This document shows positions 45,558 through 56,168 of a DNA stretch of 64,000 bases, in pieces (positions within the stretch are counted from its first letter, which is position 1; every line of letters begins with the position of its first letter). The stretch comes from Oidiodendron maius Zn (Eukaryota > Ascomycota > Leotiomycetes > Myxotrichaceae). The stretch spans positions 1,116,001 through 1,180,000 of the forward strand of contig KN832875.1 of the NCBI GenBank assembly GCA_000827325.1, read 5' to 3'. The translations under genes were made by a program, and so were the position numbers. Under the pieces are notes generated by a model that was not told where the DNA came from, searched no databases, and saw only the letters and a program-made list of their open reading frames with translations.

Positions 45558-47326
45558 CTAGTCGGAAACGTCGCCCGAGTTGTCCTGCGGCTCGGCGAGG
45601 GCGGTGGTGCGCGGGTTGCCTGAGCACCACTCGTCTAGGCCATCGGTGCCGTCGTCCCTGATCAGCTCGAGGAGTACCTGAGTGTTCCTCTTAATCTCTT
45701 GCGGGCGCTCGACGATCTTCCTCTCGAGGATCAGCGCCTCGGCCGTGTGAATCCAGATGTTCGACAGGTGTTGCAGGTCCGGGAGCAGTAGCTGGAGCTG
45801 GTCACGTGGAAGGGGGCTCATTGGGGGGCCGGCCGCAAGGGAGCTGTGGAAGACGAGATTGTCGGTCGAATGCCGCCGACGGGCAGACTGGCAGGAGGGC
45901 CGTATGCAGAACCATTCGTTACAGCTCGTCGCATCGTGAGCTGTGTTCTCAGCATTGGAGTTGTCGACGGGCGGTGCCGGGGTCTTCTTCCAACTCAGGT
46001 GGGTGATCAGGGACATCTTGGACTTGGGGGCGGGCTCGACGGGGTTTCGGGTCACCATCCCATACCAAGTGTCGACGGCCGCTCGTCGGATGTTATAGCG
46101 CTTCGTCTCCCAGAACCTCTGCGCTTGCCGGAGCCCACCGACCGCGAGGATGGTGGTGTAGACCTCGTCTGGAGGCCGGTCTTTCAGGTATCCTTTGAAG
46201 GATCTCTCGATACGACCCGCATACGACGGTGGCCGTAGGCGTCGTGAGAAGGAGGATATTATTAGGGTCCAAGCCTGGTGGACCTTGAGAAGGGTTTGAT
46301 CATCGTACATGGCCATGACCTGGGCCTCGATGGGGTTCAGGACGAACGCCTGGCGGTTCAGCGGCGTTCCCTGTGCTGCGAGATGCTGGACATGGAGGGT
46401 CCGGTAGGTCTCGAAGAAGTGGAAGAGGGTGAAGACGAGAGGCACGAGCCGCTGGCGCATGCGTCGGTGCTGCGGCTCGAATTCTAGTAGTTGGGCCGGC
46501 GTGTGCCGGAGGAAGATCTCCTTGACGGCTTGGCGTGCAATCATGGTCGACAGCTTGGTGGCGACGTGGAGGCGGTGCCAGATGCTACAGAGGTAGTGGA
46601 GGTTGATATTGGTGGGGTCGGGAGCGGGATAGAGCTTCAGGGCGTACTGCGGGAGGCTATGAGAGACATGATATCGCGCGATGGGGCATTCGTTCAGGGC
46701 GACTAAAGTATGGAAAGACTTGGAGACCAGCCGTAGATTAAGGACGTCATGTATAGGTAAGGGGGCTATGATGTGTTCCTGGAGCTCATGGGGGAGGGAC
46801 ATGAAGAGGTCACCCAAAGTGAGTTTCCTGTCAGGGAGGTCAGTACAGTTGAGGGAGGAGGGGTATCTCCAGGGACGTACGGCGGGGGGAGGCCGTCCTG
46901 CTCTGCTATCATATGCTCATAATGCTCGTCAATGGTCGGCGTCTTGTGGATGACGGCGACCTTGGAGCGCAGGCTGCCAAAGGACCCGCTGAAGCTAGGA
47001 CGGCGCTGAGTGCGCAACGAGGTGAGGTCGTGGCCGAGGGAGCGCTTCTTCTGGTCGCTGTTGCGCGCAGGGATGAGGCCAATGTCGCCATCGCGGTTGC
47101 GCGGGTTCCCCAGGGGGAGGACGAAGGTATGGGGCGGATCGAGAGGGAGAGGCGGCGGGGGGAGGGAAATCGAATTCGAGGAGGTGGTGGTCGCGCCTGC
47201 CGTCCCAGAGCCCGCGGTGGCCGCTGCATTCGCCGCTGCTGCCGCATGCTCGGCCTGCTCGTTGAGCTGGCGTAGCTTACTGAAGTATCGCTCTGAGGCG
47301 AACTCCGTGATGTGGAGAGGGTCCAT
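45558..47326 (-). CDS. F-box protein, 571 aa
   Basis: Likely substrate adaptor of an SCF ubiquitin ligase. Exons 47326-46881 and 46827-45558; intron 46828-46880 starts GTACGT and ends GACAG, in phase. Residues 1-148 are low complexity (Ala, Ser and Pro runs) with a basic segment. The F-box spans about 150-195, completed by the splice: KLTLGDLFMSLPHELQEHI followed by PLPIHDVLNLRLVSKSFHTL. The C-terminal 370 residues are mostly helical with no recognisable repeats (no WD40, LRR or Kelch). A Cys-containing stretch (CNEWFCIRPSC) lies in the last third. Its target is unknown. The gene is divergent from Vps37. Confidence 0.85.
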
Positions 47327-47757
47327 GGGGGACGGAGAACCCAGCGCTCGGCCGCTATGCCACCCAGTCGCTGCGGAAGGAGATGGGAGGGAGCATGGAG
47401 GAGGTCGACGGGGGGGAGGTTATCTGGCGCGCGCGGCGAGGAGAGAGGCGGCTACGACGACGAGAGCGCGAGCTGGGCGCCCATGCATTTCGGGGCAGGA
47501 GAAGAAGATGAGGGCGAGTAGAGGGCGGTCGAGGGAGTGGTGGTGGTGGTGTTGGCGGAGAGAGGAGGTTGTTGGGTGGTGGTGGTCAAAAGGGCAGTAG
47601 GAGGAAGCGAGAGTGATGGCGGAAAGGGGGACGATGGGTTGGATATGGGGAAAGAAGAGAGGTAAGAGGTGATTGACTTGTGGTATTAGGAAGAAGAAGG
47701 AGAAGAGAAGGAAGGAAGAATAGTAGTAGTAGAATCGAGTCTCAGATGAGTAGGGTC

Positions 47758-47780
47758 GAGAGAGAGAGAGAGAGAGAGAG
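47758..47780. repeat. (GA)n tract
   Basis: Twenty-three bases of perfect GA alternation in the F-box 5' region. Confidence 0.95.
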
Positions 47781-48102
47781 GGAGGGAGCGATGGCGCGCG
47801 AGAGAGAGGCCGAAGAGAGCAAGCGAGCGGAGCGAGACAGAAAGCAGAAAGCAGAAAGAATGGAGAATGGGCGATACGGAAGGATGGTGGTTCCCCCATT
47901 CGCTTCTCGGCCCTACTCTCAATCCTCGCAGGTCAGACCGGCTGGGAAAAGAAGTGGGCGCGGCGGAGAATGTCCGGCTAAATCTCCAGCGCCCAAGTCC
48001 CGCCGCTCATCATTCGCTGGGATCCAACATCTATCGACGGCCACACGCTCCCCCTCGCAGGGCCACCACGGCCGACACCCACCTCCACCCACCGAGAAGG
48101 TC

Positions 48103-48138
48103 CAGTCCACGCAGTCCACACAGTCCACACAGTCCGCA
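48103..48138. repeat. Four tandem 9-base repeats (CAGTCCACA)
   Basis: Four adjacent copies of CAGTCCACA with one change each in copies 1 and 4, followed by a CA run. Confidence 0.9.
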
Positions 48139-48340
48139 CGCAATCCACACACACACACGTCGAGCGGTGCACCGCGCGCGCCCGGCGACGGTGCTATTCT
48201 TATTCGACTGCCTCGAAGGGAAGCCCTATGCAACGAAGGCGGTGCACGCGAGAAGGCAGCATAGGCACGCGAGAGAGTGAGTGAGAGAGTTAGAGAGGGA
48301 GGGAGGGAGGGAGGAAGAGAGAGTGTGAGGAAGTGACAGG

Positions 48341-48402
48341 GACACACAGAGAGAGACAGAGACACACACAGAGAGAGACAGAGACACACAGCGAGAGAGA
48401 GA
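48341..48402. repeat. Three tandem 20-22 base purine/CA repeats
   Basis: Three copies of GACACACAGAGAGAGACAGA-like units in a row, next to GGGA-type runs. Confidence 0.85.
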
Positions 48403-48436
48403 CTCAGTGAGCAGGGTACGTTGTGTTATCTCAACC

Positions 48437-48437
<1 letters not shown>

Positions 48438-48470
<33 letters not shown>
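48438..48470. repeat. (CAT)11 microsatellite
   Basis: Eleven perfect CAT units in the presumed 5' UTR of Vps37. They bring several ATG triplets upstream of the start codon; the last is in a short upstream open frame. Confidence 0.95.
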
Positions 48471-48647
48471 GTCCTCGCTCTATCCTCGCTACCTACGTCC
48501 CCTCATCAATAAATTCCCTAGCTTACACTTCTCTCCCTAGAAATTACATACCTCAATTCCCTCCCCACCCCCATATACCAATCCGCTCTCCCTCTTCCCC
48601 TTCTCCCTCCTGTTCTTTCTCCTCCCTTCTCCTTCTCCTCATTCATC

Positions 48648-49563
48648 ATGAGCTACCCTCCACCGCCCCCGCCAAAACCCAGCACAACTCCCACGGCCAT
48701 ACCTGCGCGCCCGCTGCCTCCACTCGACCGCTTCGGGACTTCTCCCATCGCTCCCCTTACCTCTTCAAGCACGCATGCTGCTCGTCCTGCTGGTCCTGCT
48801 GCTGTTGCCGCTGCAGCTGCTGTAATGCCGACGGGCGCTGCTGCTACTCCTCCTCTGCCTCCACCAGCCGCTGCAGCACTCAATGCGCCGCCCCGTCCAG
48901 ACCCTCATGCACCGCATCTCCAAGACCCCGGCGACGCCTGGCTCCCCGAGATCGTGCAAGCCAAATCGTCGGTAGCCCCCGCGTGCCCCCAATCCTTTCT
49001 CTTTTCTGTTTAAATTGTCTTGTCTATCTGGTCTCTGCTGCTTGCTCACTTTACCCCCTTCGTACAGTAAGCAGGATCTTGCCGACCTCTTCGCTCGCCC
49101 GGAGCTGCTGGGCGCGCTGGCGGCGTCGAGTGCCACCGCGCACCCGTCGACCGCCGCCGCCCAGAGGCCTCTCCAGGCCGCTCTCGACGAGAACATCGCT
49201 CTGGCCTCGCGACTGAACGAGCTCGAGGCGCGCCTGGTTCATCTCCGCGCGTCGACACAGGCCCAACTCCTCTCCACCCACGCCCTCGAGCGGCAGTGGC
49301 GCCAGAAGCAATCCGAGATGGACCGCGCCCTGGCCCCCTTCTCGCCATCCGCCCTCTATCAGAAGCTCGGCCAGGGCATCGCCGAGCAAGAAATGGTCGG
49401 CCGCGCCTTGGAGGAGAGCTTCCTCGAGGGTGATGGAGGTACCGCCACCGAGCGCGAGGCTGCCGAGTGGGTGAGACGGTACCGCGACGCAAAGAAGGTC
49501 TACTACTCCCGGCGGGAGCGCAAGGAGAGGTGGGATGAGGGCCGCGTAGGAGGATGGCGATAA
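48648..49563 (+). CDS. VPS37: ESCRT-I subunit Vps37, 271 aa
   Basis: Endosomal sorting subunit; its Mod(r) domain binds Vps23 and Vps28 in ESCRT-I, which sorts ubiquitinated cargo into multivesicular bodies. Two exons. The intron can be read as 48968-49067 (GTCGGT...ACAG) or 48972-49071 (GTAGCC...TAAG); both give the same length and differ by one residue (AKSKQDL versus AKSSQDL). Residues 1-105 are Pro/Ala-rich and disordered. The Mod(r) domain covers about 108-271: DLADLFARPELLGALA, ENIALASRLNELEARL, then LERQWRQKQSEMDRAL and a C-terminal helix with LYQKLGQGIAEQEMVGRALEE, which is the ESCRT-I assembly helix. The C-terminus is basic and aromatic. Confidence 0.85.
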
Positions 49564-51710
49564 GGCAGGTAAGGCATGCTAGGCATGCTCGCTGGACCAG
49601 TCACAGGTCCATCTCCAGCATGACACCCCTCTCAGGTTGCTAGGCGGCGTGAAATTGCCCATTGAGATGACCATCCTACGAAGACACCAACCCCATTGCA
49701 GCATAATCGATTGGACTACCCATTGAGATATCATCAGAGGACAGCTCGACGCCATTGCCGCCTATCCCTGGGCCACCACGCGCTCATGCCGTCAGATTCC
49801 CTCCCCGTAACAGAGCAGCCGGTTCTGCCATTTACCAGAGGCCGGCGTGATCAAACGGTGATCACGGATTCATCCACCAACAAGAGCCAGTTGCCAGGCC
49901 CACTTGCCTGGAGAGTCTCCGAATTGCGCCCAGCGAGTACATTTCTCAGAGCGAGGGACGACCGATCAACGTATCCACAGGTCTGTACATATCCGCACAT
50001 AGATAGCTGAGACATGAAACCCAACCGGCCAAATTCTATATTGACGTGGCTGCAAATCATGTCTCGAGATAGACCGAACCTGACAATCACGAGACCACAC
50101 GTCCTATACATGCCCATAATATCAGACATCGAATACGAGTTCTCTCTTCGTTAGCACTTTTCCGTGCCGATTGACACTTCCTCGATCGCCGGCCGGCCGT
50201 TGCATCGTGGATCTTGCCCAGGGCCAGCCTCGCGGCAGAGAACTAGCAAACCCTCGATGCGGCGTGGGAGCGTATCTTGCCTCGCTGGAAAGGTTCCGAG
50301 GTACCTCCATACCTCGTACAACATGCTACGTAAGTCAAGGGGACCCATCCAGCGGCAGATGCCCAATCGTGCCGATAGCACTTTCGGCCCCGATACGACG
50401 CTGCCCCATTGGGGTCTCCTGTGCTGGATTAGGGGGCGAGAGAGGGAGGAAAAGGGTGCACGGTTTCAGGGTGGCGTCGCCGGGAGGCTGCAGGGAGAGA
50501 CGGGCTAAGGAAAGGAGGTATAAAACAAACTTCCTATATACTTTTCGTACCTGCCTCCCCGCGCAACTGTCTTGTCTCTCCGCGTAAGCTGAGACCTGGT
50601 CCGGGCAGTCGGAGCGAGATTGGGGATGATGGGTTGGCGATTGATTGATGAAACGCAGAAAAAAAAAAGGCCGAGGGCTGAATGTCACCTTGTTTATTTT
50701 TTGTCTGTCCTGATACGGAGTCGGAATTCCTCCTTCCCCTAAGAGGGCAAGATAAGTCCGTGCCTGAGGTGTTATATACTTGGGTCTGGCACCTAAGGCA
50801 TCAATTAATTTCTTGGCGACAGGTTGCTGATGTGCAACCGACACGACAACTTTGGAGTGCATAATACGGCACTTCTCTTTTGCAGAGCAACCTAGCTATT
50901 ATCAAAACATACCCACTTATATATATTGTGTACAGTTGCTCGGACCCAGGGACTTGAATTCACACCCTGGAATACTCAAATGCTCGACAGCTCACCGGCG
51001 CTCTGATCTCGAATACCCTCGCGTCCACCAAGTCCCTGAGAGTGTGTCTTCGACTGCTTACATAAGCCAACCCAATCTCCGCACCACCGCCGAAACGAAA
51101 GATTGACAGTGATCATCAGGCAACAAGGTATCAATCAGCATCCGCTCGTGTCATCCAAAACAGAAATTCCGAAGATCATCGTCAGGCAGCCGCAGGCCAC
51201 CAGGCACCCACAAATACCCCAAAACCGCCGGGCAAGCGATTCTACCCTGACTAAGATAAGATAGCGATCCTGCGACCTGAGGCATCAAGAAGCATCCCAC
51301 CATTCTCTAAATGCCTCGCGCTGTTTCTATTCTTAGCCCGCGCGGGAAGAGAAGGGAAATGGAACTCCACGGCCGCTGCGCATCTCTCATTGGCCGCCTG
51401 ACAAACAGCACAACCTCCTCCCTGATATCCGAGTCTCCAGGCCGGGCCGGAGCGATCGTGATATCTTCAATTTTATATCCTCACAATCCGCCTGCGTCTG
51501 TCGCCCTCCTCGAACCGGCCCTGGACCACGGACACCCGCCCCGGCCCCATCGCGACCATTGACGTCTCCGAGCACGAATGGACTGATACCCCACCACAGA
51601 AACAGGGCAGGGGGACAAAAAATATATTTATATAGAAAAGAGGCAGGAGGCAAGAGGGGAACCCGCAAACCAACACTGCGCGCAAACGACAGGCCCAACC
51701 GGTCCCCAAG
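49564..51710. other. 2.1 kb region with no supportable gene
   Basis: Between Vps37 and the 353-aa protein gene. Open frames up to 175 codons occur on both strands without domains or splice continuity. The last part before 51,711 is presumably the promoter and leader of the next gene. Confidence 0.55.
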
Positions 51711-52864
51711 ATGGCGCTGCCATCCCCATCTAGACCCAAATTCGAGGCCGATGGTGTCCCCGCGGCCGAGCCATCCAGCACCGGAAGCCCGATCCAGTCC
51801 CAGCTCGGCGCACTCGTGCGCTTCGAGTTCGAGGCCGGGCGCGGCAACGAGGGCACCAAGATCTTGATGGTGGAGTGGGAGGAGGAAGAAAGCAGCAGCG
51901 GCGGCAGCGCAGACGAGAGAGGTGTCAGCGGCGACTGGGAGGTATCGTGGGACGGCAAGACGACGCTGCTGTCGGCGCGTGACGGCGCCGAGGACCGCCT
52001 GCACCGTATCTACTTTCTGCTCCTGCCCGGCATCAGTGTCCCGCCCGTGGTGAAGCTTGCGCGCAAGAACGGGAGCGCGCCGCCACTGGAGGTGAAACCA
52101 CTGCCGGCCATCTTCCCCGCTGAGCTGGGCCTGAGGGGCACAGCGGCGGGGAAGCGCGGCATCCTGCACACGCGATACGCGAAGCAGCGGCTGGCGGCTC
52201 TGCAGAAGGAGATCGAGCTCGAGATGAGGACGAATGGCGAGGGCATCGGCCTCGATCTCGCCATGAAGGAGAAGCAGTGGCTCGAGGATAGCTTTGGCGT
52301 CGGGCCCAGGGCCGTAGATGCCGTGGCGTCTCCCACCAGTCCCAAGACGCCGGGAGCAGGTAGATTAGCGGAGAGGCTGAAGGGGTTGAAGCTCGGGACC
52401 AGTGCGTCTGAGCTGAGTGGTTCGTCAGGAGGTATGTATCTTGGGCCTCCCTCTGGCCATTAGTGATATCCTGCATACCTCCTCTCGATGAACGACCACA
52501 GCTAATTTTAGTTAAATTTGCAGCAGAGCAAGCCTCAATAAAATCAAGCAGTAGTCACCCCCTCTCCCCCGACACGGGAGATGTCGCAGTCTCCTCCTTC
52601 TCCCTCTTCCACGGTGCCGCGCCGCGCCGCGCCGTGCCCCAGAATCCCCCTGATTACCTGCTCCACCAACACAAGAGCGGCCGCATCGCCTCCCTGGACG
52701 AGCTGGCCACGAGCACCGCCCCGCCTACTAAAAGAGACGACGACGAGACAGAGGACGAGCTCTTCGCCGTCAAGCTGAGCCCACGCAGCCCCGAGATGGC
52801 TAAGAGCCCTTTCAGCTTCTCGGTGAAGGACACTGCTCCCTGGGTAAAGGGCCATGATTCATGA
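51711..52864 (+). CDS. Uncharacterised 353-aa protein
   Basis: Family not recognised. Exons 51711-52431 and 52524-52864; the 92-base intron starts GTATGT, has a GCTAAT-like branch site and ends TGCAG, in phase, joining SGSSG to AEQASIKSS. The N-terminal 130 residues look folded: QLGALVRFEFEAGRGNEGTK, then VEWEEEE, WEVSWDGKTTLLSARDG and HRIYFLLLPGISVPPVVKL. A second conserved-looking part, YAKQRLAALQKEIELEM, is helical. The C-terminal third is Ser/Pro-rich with an acidic patch (KRDDDETEDELF). No signal peptide or membrane helix. Probably intracellular; no partner can be suggested. Confidence 0.8.
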
Positions 52865-53868
52865 GATGCTTCATCTATGCGTCTCCTCATACCGAGTCAT
52901 AATTCAAAGTTTTATTTATAAAGAAGAATTATTTACGCTGGACATGGAAGGGAATTGGGCACGTGATATGAGAAAGAGAGGGGATCATTACATCTATGTT
53001 TCTCTTCTGATGGATTTTATTTGATTACCCCACTCGTCGTAGTATGCATTTACCATACATACATACCGTCGACGGGACGACGCTCTAGACTAAGACTTTC
53101 ACGCACGCATACTTCTTCGCTCGCTACCTTATTATACCCTCGCCTCCCCCTCCACTTATCATGGGTGAAAATGAGCTCTCTCCTTTATTATTTCTTCACT
53201 TCTGAGATATCCCTCTCCCTCGCGGAGCCAGGGAGAGGTGATTTTGAAGAAGAAAGCGGGGTTTCAAAAGCAAGGAGAGGCTCAGCATGAATGTTAAGAG
53301 ATTAAAAAGAAAAAAAGTAAAAGGGGGAGGTTGGCATCTGGGGGAGAAATGCTTTTTGCTCTGAATGACTGACCATTGATGGTACTGGGGTCGTGGTAGA
53401 AGATCCATAGAGAAATGCCTTTTCCCTTACGAAGACAAGCAAAGAGACAAAATATTTGAAGATCAAGGCTAATAGACTTTCCCTTCCGCCAGACGTGGGA
53501 GGTCGGAGTGATCTGCCTAAGGCTGGATGTAGGCCTGTCGATCGTCGTCGTAGCTGATCTAGGAGGATGGATAGTGTTAGGTGAGATGGGCCGCTGGTTG
53601 GGAGATATTAGCTGGTATCTAGACCTTGAACTCGATCTCGTAGCATAAGATTGGTATGGGTAGCAGGAGCGAGAGGTAGACAGGAGGGTAGTATCACTCA
53701 CCAGCAACCATTCTCACACCCCTGCGCACGTTTGCGGGAAGCAGTCCTCGACAAGCTCGTCTGAGATTGCCCGCATGGGGATTAACTGCTTAGATGATCT
53801 AGTCAGCATATTGTCGAGTGGGTAGACTGAAGATGGAGGCATTAGAGAAGGAGAGCAAGGAATTCACT
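52865..53868. other. Convergent intergenic region, may hold extra 3' exons of the minus-strand gene
   Basis: No independent gene seen. A strong donor (GTACGT at the end of the neighbouring coding region) and a CTGAC branch site with AAGCAG acceptor near 53,785-53,800 suggest that the 391-aa gene may extend into it. Confidence 0.5.
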
Positions 53869-55090
53869 TCACGTACCTCTGCTTTTGTCCTTCTTGACTA
53901 GAGAAGCTGCATTATGGGTGACATGCATCGCGTAAATATCATCTGCAAGTCGAGACACATCTGGTTGGTGAGTCTCATGGACTTGTACTTGTCCAGCTAT
54001 GTTTGCTTGTCTGGCCATGGAAGTCTCTCTAGCCCTCCGAGCCTCTTCAGCTAGGGTCTCCGCCATGCGAACGTCTTCGGCCATGAGGGCCCGCGCAATA
54101 CGCGCTTCTCCCACTACAGCCAACTGCCTCCGACGGACTTCCAAAGGCATACCTTTTCTTCTCGCACGAGCCAGCGTCACAGCCATATTCTTGCTCCTCC
54201 GCTCCTCCTCAGGATCATACTGGCGATGGACACTTAGTGGATTGAAGTTCTTCATCAGATAGTACTCCACGCACTGGCGGGCAGGAGTCCTAGATGCGAT
54301 TTGGGCACTACTCACGGCTCCAGTATTACCATCGATCCAACCTCTGATATCCCAGCGCTCTACCGCATGATTTTGAGAAATGTAGGCGTTTACAGCAGAT
54401 GATTCAACGACCGGCCCGATCGACTGCCCTGCTGATGCTTGATTCGCTTCGACTTCTGTCCTAGCTCTCTCCTCTCTGTCTCTCTTTTCAGCTTGAAGCC
54501 TGTCAAACTCGGCTCCTTCAGCGCGAGCTGCCTCCAAACTTAGAACGTACCTCCAAAGTCGTGAACAGGCAATTGGAATGAGAGTCATAAATAGCGAAAT
54601 CTCTTTGTCACGCAAGCAAGGTGAAGATGGAATCGAGTAAAAGGTGTATTGAGCAGTATCAAGGGCTATTGGAAGCCGAGTATCGATCTTCTGTTCTGCA
54701 ACATTCTGGTTGGAGATTTGATAAGGAATTGCAGAGTAGAAGGACGTAGCACCACTGCAGAGGTTCGAGTTTTCACGTGAGAGTGGATGTCGAGAAGCAG
54801 TTCCAAGGCTTTTGCTTTCCAAAGGCTAAAGAGATTAACTTCGTGTGATGAGCATTAAGTTCTCAAAATACCATTGTTTCTTCATTAACTGAAGATTCAT
54901 CCTCCGAGCCAGTATTACTAGAAAAGCTCTGGAAGTACTTCAAAGTCTTCTGTCTCTGAATTCGGACCAAGCCATATCTCCCAGCGCAAAGTCCGACTAG
55001 GATGTCGCTGAGGCTGTCACACTCTAAGTATTTCTTATACGACTCGGAGTGGTGCTGGATGCAAGCATGGGAGACGGAAGATGCAGCCAT
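53869..55090 (-). CDS. Uncharacterised Ala/Arg/Glu-rich protein, about 391 aa
   Basis: No family recognised. Exons 55090-54872 and 54825-53869, intron 54826-54871 (GTATTT...TTTAG, 46 bases), in phase. The N-terminal 75 residues include a small helical part with one hydrophobic patch (LSDILVGLCAGRYGLVRI). A short hydrophobic segment (SLFMTLIPIACSRLW) lies near residue 155, then a highly charged helix (EFDRLQAEKRDREERARTEVE). The module RQCVEYYLMKNFNPLSVHRQYD is the most structured-looking. After it comes an Arg/Ala/Glu-rich coiled coil (LARARRKGMPLEVRRRQL and a run with repeated EEARRA). The C-terminus is uncertain: the read-through stop follows four codons inside a perfect GTACGT donor, so a spliced extension is possible. 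Confidence 0.65.
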
Positions 55091-56168
55091 CTTGACGGTA
55101 TTGGTCTGCGAATAAAATGTGAAGACACTTGGAGGGTATAGCTTTTAGAACTATGGCACTCTCAATCAAGCTGGCTGTTCATTGAGGTATGTAGGGAGAT
55201 GTGAAGATTAGCATGTGGGAGTAGTAACGCAGACCGACTGGAGGTGAATCCAACATGATAAGAGAGTAACGCGTGAATGCCAAGCAACTACTTGGGCCAT
55301 AATAAGACAGCAGAAAAAGGCAAACACAATATGAATCATATTCACTGCGAAGCGTAAAATATACTTCCAGTCTGATAGTTCGTCTTCCGTTTTGATGTAT
55401 TTGCATTTGTCTTCAGCCGCAAGAACGCGAAATCTGGGTACACAGAAGACGCTACTAAACCATCACCTTCTAAGGACCTGAGAAGTAAGCCATTTAATTT
55501 ACTAAACCGTACTTCTTTCATCATTTTAGATTTCCATGGGCGTTGGACTTTGATCGCAGTTTCTAGACTTGTCAGAGACCAACAGAAAAGAGTGAATTCA
55601 AGAACACTGGTGCAAATTCCCCCTTTCCATTACTTTCTTTCAAAATCCACTCTACATATTATGTAATATTTCATTCATTTGAATAGTCATTAGCAGGCTC
55701 TTCTGGTTGTTGGCACTACACAATATCCAGAAGACAACTCCCAGTTCAATTAAAGAAGGAGAAGGCAAACTCAAAAACACACAGAAATACAGGGATTTAG
55801 GATGCTACACCAAGACTATGAATGTCGCAATGTTGGAGAGTACTATATCGTTAATACATGTATGGTGGACGTCAGATCAAGCTATGCTGCAGTCACTCAA
55901 CCGGAAATTGTATTACATAATCTACACAATCTTATCACGTGGCTGATTTGGCCCGAAGCTCCACCAAGCTTCTCACGACTCCCTCCAAGCTCTAAACTCT
56001 TTCAAAGCTCTGCCCGTCTATGAGATAGCAGATGCAAATGCATATTCAGTTGACTGGAACTCTCATACCCTAAGGATTCAGTGGCTCGACCGAAAATCCA
56101 TTGGTCTGGAGGAGCCAATTCCGATTCCAACCCATCACACGAAAGCAACCAGAGATCGCTTTTAAGAT
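55091..56168. other. Divergent intergenic region
   Basis: AT-rich 1.1 kb holding the promoters of the 391-aa gene (-) and V-ATPase subunit C (+). No gene or repeat recognised. Confidence 0.65.

Larger units (their letters stand above)
47327..48647. promoter_or_regulatory. Divergent promoter region (F-box / Vps37), simple-repeat-rich
   Basis: 1.3 kb between two opposite start codons. The left two thirds are purine-rich on the plus strand, hence pyrimidine-rich for the F-box mRNA; the last 230 bases are pyrimidine-rich on the plus strand, the sense of Vps37. Both genes therefore have CT-rich leaders, as is common in filamentous fungi. Several microsatellites lie inside. Confidence 0.7.

Noticed and set aside
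46913-47600. Long plus-strand frames opposite the F-box gene's first exon
   Set aside because: Antisense shadows; the minus-strand frame splices into a real F-box domain.
48103-48138. Regular short repeats that might suggest a CRISPR-like array
   Set aside because: Nine-base direct tandems with no spacers in a eukaryotic genome; a simple minisatellite.
49046-49492. 148-codon and 112-codon minus-strand frames
   Set aside because: Antisense to Vps37's Mod(r) coding region, a shadow of its GC-rich codon use.
50930-51005. B-box-like TTCAAGTC on the minus strand suggesting a tRNA
   Set aside because: The five bases before the loop do not pair with those after it and no A-box lies at the right distance.
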